From NCBI RefSeq assembly GCF_002077135.1, contig NZ_LDOS01000002.1, positions 1,302,001 through 1,366,000 of the forward strand: a stretch of 64,000 bases of DNA, given 5' to 3'. Below are positions 1 to 11,566 of the stretch, one piece after another; positions within the stretch are counted from its first letter, which is position 1, and each line of letters begins with the position of its first letter. A program made the translations under genes and the position numbers. Below the pieces are notes generated by a model, which searched no databases, had not been told where the DNA came from, and saw only the letters and a list, made by a program, of their open reading frames with translations. This DNA comes from Metallibacterium scheffleri. GTDB taxonomy: Bacteria; Pseudomonadota; Gammaproteobacteria; Xanthomonadales; Rhodanobacteraceae.

Positions 1-986
1 TGCGCCAGGCAGCGACCGATCCCGATGTGCTGGCGATCAAGCAGACGCTGTACCGTGTCGGCAGCGACTCGCCGCTGGTCGAGCATCTGGTCGAGGCGGC
101 ACGCGCCGGCAAGGACGTGACCGTGGTGGTGGAGCTGCGCGCGCGCTTCGACGAGGAGGCCAACATCCGCCTGGCCAATCGCCTGCAAAGCGCCGGCGTG
201 CAGGTGGTCTACGGCGTGGTCGGTTACAAGACCCACGCCAAGATGCTGCTGGTGGTGCGCCGCGAGGGCCGCAAGCTGCGCCGCTATGTGCATCTGGCCA
301 CCGGCAATTACCACCAGATCACCTCGCGCCTGTACACCGACATCGGCCTGATGACCGCGCAGGCGGAAATCGGCGAGGACGTGCACAAGGTGTTCCAGCA
401 GCTTTCCGGGCTGGGGCCGACGATCAAACTGACGCGCCTGCTGCAGTCGCCGTTCACGCTGTACAAGGGGCTGATGCAGCGCATCGAGCGCGAGATCAGG
501 CACGCTGGCGCGGGCAAGCCGGCGCGCATCATCGCGCGCATGAACGCACTCAACGAGCCGAGCGTCGTGGAAGCGCTGTATCGCGCATCCACTGCGGGCG
601 TCGAGATCGACTTGATCGTACGCGGCGCCTGCACCTTGCGCCCGGGTCTGCCGGGCATCTCCGAGCGCATCCGCGTACGCTCCGTCGTCGGGCGCTTTCT
701 GGAACACAGCCGCGTGTACTGGTTCGCCAACGATGGCGCGCCAGAACTGTTCTGCTCCAGTGCCGACTGGATGGAGCGCAACCTGATGCAGCGCATCGAG
801 GTGTGCTTCCCGATCCTCGACGCCACGCTGGCGCAGCGCGTCTACGACGAGACACTGGCCAATTACCTCAGTGACAACGCGCAAGCCTGGATTCTGCAGC
901 CGGATGGGCACTACGAGCGCGTCGCGCGCGGCGATGGCCCATCGCACTCGGCGCAGCGCACGCTGCTGGCCAAGCTCACGGGCTGA
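1..986 (+). CDS. ppk1: polyphosphate kinase 1, C-terminal part (5' end outside window)
   Basis: PPK1 makes inorganic polyphosphate from ATP through a phospho-histidine enzyme, usually membrane-associated. The reading frame is open to the window edge, so the gene starts upstream and about 328 codons are visible. Numbering from the GTG at 27, the segment VGYKTHAKML carries the histidine that is phosphorylated in the family (His70 here), and FLEHSRVYWF carries the second conserved catalytic histidine (His227). The phospholipase-D-like fold motifs NRLQSAG and LATGNYH lie between. The C-terminus ends about 60 residues past the usual core, which is normal. No overlap with the next gene; a separate promoter seems to drive that one. 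Confidence 0.95.
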   Translation, partial: RQAATDPDVLAIKQTLYRVGSDSPLVEHLVEAARAGKDVTVVVELRARFDEEANIRLANRLQSAGVQVVYGVVGYKTHAKMLLVVRREGRKLRRYVHLATGNYHQITSRLYTDIGLMTAQAEIGEDVHKVFQQLSGLGPTIKLTRLLQSPFTLYKGLMQRIEREIRHAGAGKPARIIARMNALNEPSVVEALYRASTAGVEIDLIVRGACTLRPGLPGISERIRVRSVVGRFLEHSRVYWFANDGAPELFCSSADWMERNLMQRIEVCFPILDATLAQRVYDETLANYLSDNAQAWILQPDGHYERVARGDGPSHSAQRTLLAKLTG

Positions 987-1012
987 AGTAATGCGCGACC
1001 GTTGCGCCGCAG

Positions 1013-1041
1013 CTGGCATCGACGCGTGGGCAGAGTAAAAT
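1013..1041 (+). promoter_or_regulatory. candidate sigma70 promoter for the leucine dehydrogenase gene
   Basis: CTGGCA (1013-1018, 4 of 6 matches to TTGACA) and TAAAAT (1036-1041, 5 of 6 matches to TATAAT) are separated by 17 bp, in the gap after ppk1. It would give a leader of about 110 nt for the gene starting at 1162. Prediction from consensus only. Confidence 0.4.
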
Positions 1042-1161
1042 GCATTTCCGATCACGGCCCTGTGCGGCCATTCGCCACTGCGCGCGGCGCGCGTAAGCAT
1101 GGCTCCTGCTTGGCATATTCCCGCCGGTCCCGGCGGTTTCACCCTCCCGGAGTAGTCATCG

Positions 1162-2262
1162 ATGATCTTCGAAACCCTCGCCACCTACGGCCATGAGCAG
1201 GTGGTGTTTTGCCATCAGAAAGATGTCGGCCTCAAGGCCATCATCGCCATCCACAACACCGTGCTCGGGCCGTCCCTGGGCGGGCTGCGCATGTGGGCCT
1301 ACAAGACCGAGCAGGAAGCGCTCAACGACGTGCTGCGCCTGTCGCGCGGCATGACCTACAAGAACGCCGTGGCCGGCCTGAACCTGGGTGGCGGCAAGGC
1401 GGTGATCATCGGCGATCCGACGCGGGACAAGTCCGAGGCGCTGTTCCGCGCCTTCGGCCGCTTCGTGCAATCGCTGGGCGGGCGCTACATCACTGCCGAG
1501 GACGTCGGCATCGACGTCAACGACATGGAGTACGTATTCCGCGAAACCGAATTCGTCACCGGCGTGCACCAGGTGCACGGCGGTTCCGGCGATCCCTCGC
1601 CGTTCACCGCTTTTGGCACGCTGCAGGGATTGATGGCCGCGCTCAACCACAAGTACGGCCACGAGGACGTGGGCAAGCTCAGCTACGCCGTGCAGGGCGT
1701 GGGGCATGTCGGCCTGGAGTTCGTCAAGCTGCTGCGCGAACAGGGCGCCAAGGTCTTCGTCACCGACATCAACAAGGCCGCCGTGCAACGCTGCGTGGAT
1801 GAATTCGGCTGCGAGGCCGTGGGCCTGGACGATATCTACGACGTCGATGCCGATGTCTACAGCCCGGCCGCTTTGGGTGGCACCATCAACGAGCACACGC
1901 TGCCGCGGCTGAAGTGCAAGATCATCTGTGGCCCTGCCAACAACCAGTTGGCCACCGACGCCATCGGCGATGAGGTAAGCAAGCGCGGGATTCTCTACGC
2001 GCCGGATTACGCGGTGAACGCCGGCGGCGTGATGAACGTATCGCTGGAGATCGATGGCTACAACCGCGAACGCGCGATGCGCATGATGCGCACGATCTAC
2101 TACAACGTCGGGCGCATCTTCCAGATCGCCGACCGCGACGGTATCGCCACCTACAAGGCCGCCGACCGCATGGCCGAGGAGCGCATCACCACCATTGGCA
2201 AGATCAAGCTGCCGACCATGGGCAATGGCCCGCGCTTCCTCGGACGCATGCGCGGGCAGTGA
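1162..2262 (+). CDS. ldh: leucine dehydrogenase (Glu/Leu/Phe/Val dehydrogenase family)
   Basis: NAD-dependent oxidative deamination of leucine (also valine and isoleucine) to the 2-oxo acid, the entry step to branched-chain amino acid breakdown. The 366-residue length matches the family. The substrate domain shows GPSLGGLRMW (residues 36-45), MTYKNAV with Lys67 and GGGKAVI with the catalytic Lys79. The NAD domain has the Rossmann signature VQGVGHVG near residue 178. The ATG at 1162 is preceded by a purine-rich CCGGAG. The downstream liu genes degrade the product of this reaction, so context agrees. Leucine and valine dehydrogenases are hard to tell apart by eye, so the substrate preference is inferred. 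Confidence 0.9.
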   Translation: MIFETLATYGHEQVVFCHQKDVGLKAIIAIHNTVLGPSLGGLRMWAYKTEQEALNDVLRLSRGMTYKNAVAGLNLGGGKAVIIGDPTRDKSEALFRAFGRFVQSLGGRYITAEDVGIDVNDMEYVFRETEFVTGVHQVHGGSGDPSPFTAFGTLQGLMAALNHKYGHEDVGKLSYAVQGVGHVGLEFVKLLREQGAKVFVTDINKAAVQRCVDEFGCEAVGLDDIYDVDADVYSPAALGGTINEHTLPRLKCKIICGPANNQLATDAIGDEVSKRGILYAPDYAVNAGGVMNVSLEIDGYNRERAMRMMRTIYYNVGRIFQIADRDGIATYKAADRMAEERITTIGKIKLPTMGNGPRFLGRMRGQ

Positions 2263-2440
2263 CGCTGCGCGACCAACACGGACATGAAACCCGTGCTGCC
2301 GCGGCAGCCGTCACACTGGATGACGCAGACTTGGCCGTGCGGCCGCGGGCTTCGACTTGCCGTTCAGCAGCATGGAACTCCGCAGCGGGTTTCCCGTTTC
2401 CGGCTACTGATTTCTCATTCCTGATTACCGGCTGATTCCC

Positions 2441-3598
2441 ATGCGCCCCTTCTCGCTCGACGAAGACAATGACCTGCTGCGCGACAGCGTGCGCACGTTC
2501 GCGGACAAGGAAATCGCACCGCGCGCGGACCGCATCGACCGCGAGAACGAGTTTCCCGAGGACCTGTGGCGCAAGCTCGGCGAACTGGGCCTGCTCGGCA
2601 TCACCGTGGCGCCCGAGTTTGGCGGCAGCGGCATGGGTTACCTCGCACATCTGCTGGCGATGGAGGAAATCTCGCGCGCCTCCGGATCGGTCGGCCTGAG
2701 CTACGGCGCGCACAGCAACCTGTGCGTCAACAACATCTACCTCAATGGCAGCGCCGCGCAGCGCACGCGCTACCTGCCCAGGCTGTGCAGCGGCGAATGG
2801 ATCGGTGCGCTGGCCATGAGCGAACCGGGTGCGGGTTCGGACGTGGTCGGCTCGATGGCCTGCCGCGCCGAGCGCAAGGGCGATGTCTGGATCGCCAATG
2901 GCAACAAGATGTGGATCACGAACGGCCCCAACGCCGACGTGCTGCTGGTGTACATGCGCACCAGCGGGCGCGAGGCGGGCAGTCGCAGCATGACCGCCTT
3001 CATCGTCGAGAAGGGCATGCCCGGCTTCAGCACTGCGCAAAAGCTGGACAAGCTCGGCATGCGCGGCTCCAACACCTGCGAGCTGGTGTTCGATAACTGC
3101 GTCATCCCGGATGCCAACCGCATCGGTGAGGTCAATGAAGGCGTGCGCGTGCTGATGAGCGGACTGGACAGCGAGCGCCTGGTGCTGTCCGGCGGTCCCA
3201 TCGGGCTGATGCAGTCGGCGCTGGATATCACCCTGCCCTACGTGCGCGAGCGCAAGCAGTTCAACGCGCCGATCGGTACCTTCGAGCTGATGCAGGCCAA
3301 GATCGCGGACATGTACACCGCGCTGCAATCCAGCCGCGCCTATGCGTACATGGTCGCGCAGCAATTCGATCGCAAGCAGCGCTCGCGCATCGATCCGGCC
3401 TCGTGCCTGCTGCTGGCCAGCGAAAGCGCCGTGCAGGTGGCGCTGGAGGCCATCCAGGCGCTGGGCGGCAACGGCTACATCAACGACTATCCGGCCGGAC
3501 GCATCCTGCGCGACGCCAAGCTGTACGCGATCGGCGCCGGCACCAACGAAATCCGCCGCATGCTGATCGGTCGCGAATTGTTCCACGGCAAGTCCTGA
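2441..3598 (+). CDS. liuA: isovaleryl-CoA dehydrogenase (acyl-CoA dehydrogenase family)
   Basis: FAD enzyme that converts isovaleryl-CoA to 3-methylcrotonyl-CoA in leucine catabolism and passes electrons to ETF. The 385 residues show the two acyl-CoA dehydrogenase signatures: [13 protein letters not shown] (around 122-134) and the C-terminal [20 protein letters not shown]. Isovaleryl-CoA dehydrogenases carry the catalytic Glu in a different loop from most acyl-CoA dehydrogenases; here it sits in [12 protein letters not shown] as Glu245, which supports the specific call. It is the first gene of the leucine catabolic run that continues with the MCC subunits, hydratase and HMG-CoA lyase. Confidence 0.93.
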   Translation: MRPFSLDEDNDLLRDSVRTFADKEIAPRADRIDRENEFPEDLWRKLGELGLLGITVAPEFGGSGMGYLAHLLAMEEISRASGSVGLSYGAHSNLCVNNIYLNGSAAQRTRYLPRLCSGEWIGALAMSEPGAGSDVVGSMACRAERKGDVWIANGNKMWITNGPNADVLLVYMRTSGREAGSRSMTAFIVEKGMPGFSTAQKLDKLGMRGSNTCELVFDNCVIPDANRIGEVNEGVRVLMSGLDSERLVLSGGPIGLMQSALDITLPYVRERKQFNAPIGTFELMQAKIADMYTALQSSRAYAYMVAQQFDRKQRSRIDPASCLLLASESAVQVALEAIQALGGNGYINDYPAGRILRDAKLYAIGAGTNEIRRMLIGRELFHGKS

Positions 3599-3693
3599 TC
3601 CATGCACGTCGCGCGTTTGCGGCAGCGCAGCAGGCAGCGCGATAATCGCGCCTTCCCTCGATTCGCGGCGCCCCATGCCGCACGGAGTCCCGC

Positions 3694-4869
3694 ATGTCCG
3701 ACATCGTCATCGCCGGCGCCAAGCGCACCGCGATTGGTTCATTCCTCGGCCAGTTCACCGGCGTACCCACGCCGACACTGGGTGCCAGCGCGATGCGTGC
3801 CGCACTCGAGCATGCGGGCGTTGCATCCGATCAGGTGACCGAGGTGATCATGGGGTGCGTGCTGCCGGCTAATCTCGGCCAGGCACCGGCGCGCCAGGCT
3901 GCGCTGGGCGCGGGGCTGCCGGCCAGCGCCGGCTGCACCACGATCAACAAGGTCTGTGGCTCGGGCATGAAGGCGGTGATGCTGGCGCACGACCTGATCC
4001 GCGCCGGCAGCGCCGATATCGTGGTCGCTGGCGGCATGGAATCGATGACCAATGCACCGCACATGGTGCAGGCGCGCGTGGGCATCCGTTACGGTGAGGG
4101 CACGCTGGTCGATCACATGGCCTGGGATGGCCTGACCAACCCCTATGACGGCAAGGCCATGGGCGTGTTCGGCGAGCTGTGCGCCGACAAGTACCACTTC
4201 ACCCGCGCCGAGCAGGACGCGTTCGCCGCCGAGTCGGTGCGTCGCGCGTTGGCCGCGCAGCAGAGCGGCGCCTTCGCCGGCGAGATCGTCCCGGTGAAGG
4301 TGTCCACGCGCAAGGGCGAGGTCGAGTTCAGCGCCGACGAACAGCCCGGCCGTTGCGACATCGCCAAGATACCAAGCCTCAAGCCGGCGTTCCGCAAGGA
4401 CAACGGCACGATCACCGCGGCCACTTCATCGAGCATTTCCGACGGTGCCGCGGCACTGGTGCTGTTGCGCGCCGAGGACGCCATGCGTCGTGGCATCAAG
4501 CCGCTGGCGCGCATCGTCGCGCACGCCACCCATTCGCAGGAGCCGGAGTGGTTCACCACCGCCCCGGTCGGCGCCATCCAGAAGGTGCTGGCCAAGGCTG
4601 GCTGGCGCGTCGAGGACGTCGACCTGTTCGAGGTCAACGAGGCCTTCGCCGTCGTGGCCATGACGCCGATGCGCGAATTGGGCATCCAGCATGGTCGCCT
4701 CAACGTGCACGGCGGTGCCTGTGCGCTCGGTCACCCCATCGGCGCCAGCGGCGCACGTCTGCTCGTCACGCTGATTCATGCAATGATCCAGCGCAAGGCC
4801 AAGCGTGGCGTGGCGTCGCTATGCATCGGCGGTGGCGAGGCCACGGCCATTGCCATCGAATTGGCCTGA
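3694..4869 (+). CDS. acetyl-CoA C-acetyltransferase (thiolase)
   Basis: Biosynthetic-type thiolase that interconverts two acetyl-CoA and acetoacetyl-CoA; it could also cleave 2-methylacetoacetyl-CoA from isoleucine. The 391-residue protein has all three catalytic signatures: the nucleophilic Cys88 in NKVCGSGMKA, His347 in CALGHPIGASGAR and Cys377 in LCIGGGEATA. It begins 95 bp after the isovaleryl-CoA dehydrogenase gene on the same strand. Its position fits the last step of leucine or isoleucine breakdown. A role in polyhydroxyalkanoate precursor supply is also possible, because phaB homologs occur at 52763 and 54366. AtoB- and PhaA-type enzymes cannot be separated by eye. Confidence 0.93.
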   Translation: MSDIVIAGAKRTAIGSFLGQFTGVPTPTLGASAMRAALEHAGVASDQVTEVIMGCVLPANLGQAPARQAALGAGLPASAGCTTINKVCGSGMKAVMLAHDLIRAGSADIVVAGGMESMTNAPHMVQARVGIRYGEGTLVDHMAWDGLTNPYDGKAMGVFGELCADKYHFTRAEQDAFAAESVRRALAAQQSGAFAGEIVPVKVSTRKGEVEFSADEQPGRCDIAKIPSLKPAFRKDNGTITAATSSSISDGAAALVLLRAEDAMRRGIKPLARIVAHATHSQEPEWFTTAPVGAIQKVLAKAGWRVEDVDLFEVNEAFAVVAMTPMRELGIQHGRLNVHGGACALGHPIGASGARLLVTLIHAMIQRKAKRGVASLCIGGGEATAIAIELA

Positions 4870-5096
4870 CCCAGGCCGATGCTGCAAAGTAGCGCTGATT
4901 GCGGTAACGTTTCACGGTGGTGGATTTTCCAAGTCGGTGTCAGGCCCGCGCCGGCTCGGCAGTGCGATTACAATCCGGATTGCTGGCCGGGAGTGAAGTT
5001 GTGGCATGCTCCCTACTGGCGCCCGCATTAAAGTCGCGTTTTAATATGGCGGCCATCAATTACTTGGCACTCACGGCATTTTAGGAGAGACACACA

Positions 5097-5360
5097 ATGA
5101 AGCTCACCCGCATCATTTTTGCGGCTTCGCTGGTTGCACTGCTGGCTGCTTGCAGCCATCAGGAATCCAGCGAGCAGGCTCCGGCCGCCGCCAGTTCGGC
5201 AGCCATGGCACCGGCCGAAGCTCCGGCCCCGGCCACCACGGCGGCTCCGGCTGAAGCCGGCACCGCCATGCCGGCTCCGGCCACCACGGCGGCGGCTCCG
5301 GCTACCAGCGGCACCGCGGCTGCCCCGGCTGAAGCCGGCACCGCTGCCCACGGCGGCTGA
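5097..5360 (+). CDS. small Ala/Pro/Thr-rich lipoprotein
   Basis: Predicted 87-residue lipoprotein of unknown function. The N-terminus [19 protein letters not shown] is a signal peptide with a lipobox (LAAC, Cys19). After a short charged patch (SHQESSEQ) the rest is almost entirely Ala, Pro, Thr, Glu and Gly with repeated units of the type APAEAGTA and MPAPATTA, so the mature part is probably an unstructured tether. A strong AGGAGA ribosome-binding site lies 9 nt before the ATG, and an intrinsic terminator follows at 5379-5414. It is therefore a single-gene unit placed between the thiolase and MCC genes and need not share their function. Confidence 0.8.
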   Translation: MKLTRIIFAASLVALLAACSHQESSEQAPAAASSAAMAPAEAPAPATTAAPAEAGTAMPAPATTAAAPATSGTAAAPAEAGTAAHGG

Positions 5361-5378
5361 TCGGTTCATTCCGATCGC

Positions 5379-5414
5379 GAAAAAACCGGTCGCAGTCGCG
5401 GCCGGTTTTTTTTC
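5379..5414 (+). terminator. intrinsic terminator after the small lipoprotein gene
   Basis: An A-run followed by ACCGGTCGC, a short loop and GCGGCCGGTTTTTTTT forms a GC-rich hairpin with flanking A- and T-tracts. The symmetric A/T tracts would let it work in both directions. Confidence 0.88.
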
Positions 5415-5491
5415 GCCTGCGGAATGCGCGCGCGGGTATCGCCAACGCCACCGCCGCTTTATCATGCGCAGGCCTTCAAACGGCCGGACGC

Positions 5492-7096
5492 ATGGGCATC
5501 CTCACCTCGCGCATCGATGCGCGCTCCCCCGAATTCATCGCCAATGCCGCGCGCATGCGCGAATGGGTCGCGGATTTGCGTCGACAACTTGATCGCGCTG
5601 CCGCCGGGGGCGATGCCAAAGCCCGCGAAAAACATAGTGCGCGCGGCAAATTGCTGCCACGCGAGCGCGTCAATGCGCTGCTCGATGTCGGCAGCCCGTT
5701 CCTCGAAATCGCGCCGCTGGCCGCGCATGGCCTGTACGACGACCAGGCACCGGCCGCCGGGTTGATCGCCGGTATCGGCCGCGTGCACGGTCGCGAGGTT
5801 CTGGTGATCGCCAACGACGCCACGGTGAAGGGCGGCACCTACTTCCCGATGACGGTGAAAAAACACCTGCGCGCGCAGGAAATCGCGCTGGAAAACCACC
5901 TGCCCTGCGTGTACCTGGTGGATTCCGGCGGTGCCTTCCTGCCGTTGCAAGATGAAGTGTTCCCCGATCGCGAGCACTTCGGCCGCATCTTCTACAACCA
6001 GGCGCGCATGAGCGCGCAAGGCATCGCGCAGATCGCCGTGGTGATGGGCTCATGCACGGCAGGTGGCGCCTACGTGCCGGCGATGAGTGACGAGACCATC
6101 ATCGTGCGCGAACAGGGCACGATCTTTCTGGGCGGCCCGCCGCTGGTCAAGGCGGCCACCGGCGAGGTCGTCGATGCCGAGACTTTGGGCGGCGCCGACG
6201 TGCACACCGCGATCTCGGGCGTGGCCGACCACTTCGCCGAGAACGACCGTCACGCCCTGCAACTCGCGCGTGACGCGGTCGCGCAGCTCAATCGGGCAAC
6301 CGCGCCACAGCCGGCACAGGCGCCGCGCCTGCCGCGCCATGCCGCCGAGGAACTGTACGGCATCGTGCCGCAGGACACGCGCCAACCCTATGACGTGCGC
6401 GAGATCATCGCGCGCCTGGTGGACGACTCCGACTTGCACGAGTTCAAGGCGCGCTACGGCAAGACCCTGGTCACCGGCTTCGCGCACCTGTGCGGTTTTC
6501 CGGTGGGCATCGTGGCCAACAATGGCATCCTGTTTTCCGAATCTGCGCTCAAGGGCGCGCATTTCATCGAGCTGTGCGCGCAACGCGGCGTGCCGCTGGT
6601 TTTCCTGCAGAACATCACCGGCTTCATGGTCGGCAAGAAGTACGAGCACGGCGGCATCGCCCGCGACGGCGCCAAGATGGTCACCGCGGTGGCCTGCGCC
6701 AACGTACCCAAGTTCACCGTGGTGATTGGTGGCAGCTTCGGCGCCGGCAACTACGCCATGTGCGGTCGCGCCTATGGCGGACGCTTTTTGTGGATGTGGC
6801 CGAATGCTCGCATCAGCGTGATGGGCGGCGAGCAGGCCGCCAGCGTGCTGGCCACGGTGCGCCGCGACGGCCTGGAGGCCGCGGGCAAGTCGTGGAGCAC
6901 CGAGGATGAAGCCGCGTTCAAGGCGCCGATCCGCGCGCAGTACGAGCAGCAAGGCCATCCCTATTACGCCACGGCGCGATTGTGGGACGACGGCATCATC
7001 GATCCGGCCGACACGCGCCGCGTGCTCGGCCTGGCCCTGGCGGCAAGCCTCAATGCGCCCATCGAACCCACGCGCTTCGGCGTGTTCCGCATGTGA
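5492..7096 (+). CDS. liuB: methylcrotonyl-CoA carboxylase, carboxyltransferase (beta) subunit
   Basis: Transfers the carboxyl group from biotin to 3-methylcrotonyl-CoA, forming 3-methylglutaconyl-CoA in leucine degradation; works as a complex with the biotin subunit encoded at 7901. Its 534 residues match the usual length of this subunit. The N-half contains [20 protein letters not shown] and the acyl-CoA carboxylase signature [11 protein letters not shown]. The C-half has [22 protein letters not shown] and [15 protein letters not shown], both typical of MCC rather than propionyl-CoA carboxylase. The ATG at 5492 has no obvious Shine-Dalgarno sequence. The hydratase gene follows 10 bp later. 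Confidence 0.95.
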   Translation: MGILTSRIDARSPEFIANAARMREWVADLRRQLDRAAAGGDAKAREKHSARGKLLPRERVNALLDVGSPFLEIAPLAAHGLYDDQAPAAGLIAGIGRVHGREVLVIANDATVKGGTYFPMTVKKHLRAQEIALENHLPCVYLVDSGGAFLPLQDEVFPDREHFGRIFYNQARMSAQGIAQIAVVMGSCTAGGAYVPAMSDETIIVREQGTIFLGGPPLVKAATGEVVDAETLGGADVHTAISGVADHFAENDRHALQLARDAVAQLNRATAPQPAQAPRLPRHAAEELYGIVPQDTRQPYDVREIIARLVDDSDLHEFKARYGKTLVTGFAHLCGFPVGIVANNGILFSESALKGAHFIELCAQRGVPLVFLQNITGFMVGKKYEHGGIARDGAKMVTAVACANVPKFTVVIGGSFGAGNYAMCGRAYGGRFLWMWPNARISVMGGEQAASVLATVRRDGLEAAGKSWSTEDEAAFKAPIRAQYEQQGHPYYATARLWDDGIIDPADTRRVLGLALAASLNAPIEPTRFGVFRM

Positions 7097-7106
7097 GGCG
7101 ACCGCC

Positions 7107-7900
7107 ATGAGTTCCCTGCAGCAGCATCAGCACGACGGCGTTGCTTACCTCACGCTCGATCGCCCGCAAGTGCACAACGCCTTCGACGACACGCTGATCA
7201 GCGAGCTGACCGATGTCCTGCGCCGGCTCGATGCCGACGCCGGAACGCGCGCCATGGTGCTCAGCGGCTCCGGCAACACGTTTTCTGCCGGCGCCGATCT
7301 CAACTGGATGCGCGCCATGGCCAGCGCAGGCGAGAGCGAAAATCACGCCGATGCGATGCGCCTGGCAACGTTGATGCGCACTCTGGATGAACTCGGCAAG
7401 CCGACGCTGGCGCGCGTCAACGGCTCGGCTTATGGCGGCGGCGTGGGTCTGATCGCCTGCTGCGACATCGCCATCGGCGTGCCCGAAGCGAAGTTCGCGC
7501 TCAGCGAGGTCAAGCTCGGCTTGGTCCCCGCGGTAATCTCGCCTTACGTGGCGGCGGCGATCGGCGCGCGCCAGGCACGGCGCTTTTTTCTCAGCGGCGA
7601 GATCTTCGACGCCGCGGAGGCGCAGCGCATCGGTCTGCTGCACGCCGTGGTTCCCGGCGCTGCACTGGATGCCGCTGTCGAACGCCAGTTGCACTGGCTG
7701 GGCAAGGGCGGTCCACGCGCGCAGGCCGAGGCCAAGGCGCTGCTGCGGCGTGGCGCGGGCGATGCCGCGCGCGCGCGCGATGCCATCGATCTCGACAACG
7801 CCGCGCTGATCGCGCGCCTGCGCGTTTCGCCCGAGGGTCAGGAAGGCCTGCAGGCGTTCCTCGACAAGCGCCCGCCACGCTGGATCAGCGGGAGCGGAAC

Positions 7901-7904
<4 letters not shown>
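7107..7904 (+). CDS. liuC: methylglutaconyl-CoA hydratase / enoyl-CoA hydratase family
   Basis: Crotonase-fold enzyme expected to hydrate 3-methylglutaconyl-CoA to HMG-CoA. The 265-residue frame from the ATG at 7107 shows FSAGADLNWM (first oxyanion-hole region, around residue 61) and NGSAYGGGVGLIACCDI (second oxyanion-hole region and helix). The open frame continues upstream of 7107, but that part overlaps liuB and does not resemble the family. The stop overlaps the GTG start of the next gene by 4 nt, so translation is probably coupled. Substrate is inferred from the position between the two carboxylase subunit genes. Confidence 0.92.
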
Positions 7905-9892
<1,988 letters not shown>

Positions 9893-9953
9893 GACCCCGC
9901 GCCGCTACGATGCGGACTTGACCGGCGCCACGCGCCTACTCCCGAGACCTGCC

Positions 9954-10673
9954 ATGAGTCGCATGCTCTACGCCGAAGATCCGTACCTGCAGCAGTGTGA
10001 AACACGTATTACTGCGGTGCACGCAACAGGCATCGAACTTGAAGCGACCGTGTTTTATCCCCTGGGCGGTGGACAGCCGGGCGACAGTGGTTGGCTGATC
10101 GACAGCGGAGGGCGACGCACACGCATCACCGACACGCGCCGCGACCGTGAAACAGGCGCGATCCTGCATCAGTTCGAAACCGGCGCCGAGGTTCCACCAA
10201 CCGGCAGTGCCGTGCGCATCGAAATCGACTGGGCGCGACGCCATCGCCACATGCGCATGCACACCTGCCTGCACCTGCTTTCGGCCGTGGTACGGCACGG
10301 CGTCACCGGCGGCAACCTCAGCGCCGAAAGCGGCCGCCTGGACTTCGACGCCGAGGGCGTTGTACTGGATGCCGCGACGATTCAAGCACAGCTGACGCGG
10401 CTGATCGAAGCAGACCATCCGCTGCGCGTGCGCTTGATCAGCGGCACCGAACTGGCCGCGCAGCCCGAATTGATCAAGACACTCTCGGTCAAACCGCCCA
10501 TGCATCTGCCGCAGATCCGCCTGATCGAAATCGAGGACACCGACCTGCAACCCTGCGGCGGCACGCACGTCACGCGCACCGGCGAAATCGGCGCGGTGCG
10601 CGTGCTCAAGATCGAAAGCAAGGGCGCGCGCAATCGCCGCGTGGTGCTGGGCTTCGCGGACGATGCGGCATGA
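9954..10673 (+). CDS. AlaX-type alanyl-tRNA editing protein
   Basis: Free-standing homolog of the AlaRS editing domain, expected to hydrolyse mischarged tRNA(Ala) such as Ser-tRNA(Ala). From the ATG at 9954 (239 residues) it shows the N-terminal substrate loop FYPLGGGQPGDSG, the zinc motif HTCLH (His103, His107) and a second zinc pair in CGGTH (Cys201, His205). The open frame extends to a TTG at 9918, but the ATG fits the family start better. It lies between liuD and the HMG-CoA lyase gene and overlaps the latter by 4 nt (ATGA), so it is transcribed with leucine catabolism genes; a functional link is not obvious. Confidence 0.88.
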   Translation: MSRMLYAEDPYLQQCETRITAVHATGIELEATVFYPLGGGQPGDSGWLIDSGGRRTRITDTRRDRETGAILHQFETGAEVPPTGSAVRIEIDWARRHRHMRMHTCLHLLSAVVRHGVTGGNLSAESGRLDFDAEGVVLDAATIQAQLTRLIEADHPLRVRLISGTELAAQPELIKTLSVKPPMHLPQIRLIEIEDTDLQPCGGTHVTRTGEIGAVRVLKIESKGARNRRVVLGFADDAA

Positions 10674-11566
10674 GCGAACAGGTGCGCGTGGTCGAGGTCG
10701 GTGCGCGCGACGGCCTGCAAAACGAGCCGGCCAGCGTGCCGACGGCGATCAAGATCGAGCTGATCGAACGCCTGGCGGATTGCGGCTACGACACCGTGGA
10801 GGCCACCAGCTTCGTCAGCCCGAAGTGGATTCCGCAATTGGCCGACGCCGAAGCGGTGATGCACGGCCTGCAGCGCAAGCCCGGCGTGCGCTATCCGGTG
10901 CTGGTGCCCAATCTGCAGGGCTATGTACGTGCGCGCGCCGCCGGTGCCAGCGAGATCGCGGTGTTCACCGCAGCCTCCGAAGCCTTCAACCGCAAGAACA
11001 TCAACGCCTCGATCGATGAATCCATCGCGCGCTTCGAGCCAGTGCTGACGCAGGCGCACGCCGATGGCGTGCGCGTGCGCGGCTATGTCTCCACCGTCCT
11101 CGGCTGCCCCTATCAGGGCGCGGTTCCGCTGACCGACGTAGTGCGCGTGGCGGCGCGGCTGCACGCACTGGGTTGTGGCGAGATTTCATTGGGCGACACC
11201 ATCGGCGTCGGCACACCGGGCAAGGCGCGCGCGATGCTGCGCGCGGTCGCCGAGGCCGTGCCCATGGACGCGCTGGCGGTGCACTTCCACGATACCTACG
11301 GGCAGGCGCTGGCCAACATCCTCGCCTGCCTGGAGGACGGCGTGCGCGTGGTCGATGCCGCCGTGGCCGGCACCGGCGGCTGTCCCTACGCGCGCGGCGC
11401 CAGCGGCAACGTGGCCAGCGAGGACGTGATCTACATGCTGCACGGCATGGGCCTGCAAACCGGGGTTGACCTGGATGCACTCATCGCCACCGGGCAGTGG
11501 CTGGCGACGCAGCTTGGCCGCGGCAACGGCAGCCGCGTCGGCCAGGCGCGCGGCGCGGCGGCATGA
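10670..11566 (+). CDS. liuE: hydroxymethylglutaryl-CoA lyase
   Basis: Splits HMG-CoA into acetyl-CoA and acetoacetate, the last step of the leucine pathway encoded here (also called mvaB). The 298-residue TIM-barrel protein has the catalytic RDGLQNE (Arg13, Asp14), the metal ligands in HFHDTYG (His205, His207) and the active-site Cys238 in GGCPYARGASGN. Its start overlaps the alaX stop and its stop overlaps the start of the acetyltransferase gene, both by 4 nt. All residues expected for activity are present. Confidence 0.95.
   Translation: MSEQVRVVEVGARDGLQNEPASVPTAIKIELIERLADCGYDTVEATSFVSPKWIPQLADAEAVMHGLQRKPGVRYPVLVPNLQGYVRARAAGASEIAVFTAASEAFNRKNINASIDESIARFEPVLTQAHADGVRVRGYVSTVLGCPYQGAVPLTDVVRVAARLHALGCGEISLGDTIGVGTPGKARAMLRAVAEAVPMDALAVHFHDTYGQALANILACLEDGVRVVDAAVAGTGGCPYARGASGNVASEDVIYMLHGMGLQTGVDLDALIATGQWLATQLGRGNGSRVGQARGAAA

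Noticed and set aside
1002-1196. 64-codon frame between ppk1 and leucine dehydrogenase
   Set aside because: Overlaps the leucine dehydrogenase start, lacks a ribosome-binding site and has no recognisable features.
2204-3676. 490-codon minus-strand frame opposite isovaleryl-CoA dehydrogenase
   Set aside because: Shadow frame; the plus strand has all acyl-CoA dehydrogenase motifs.
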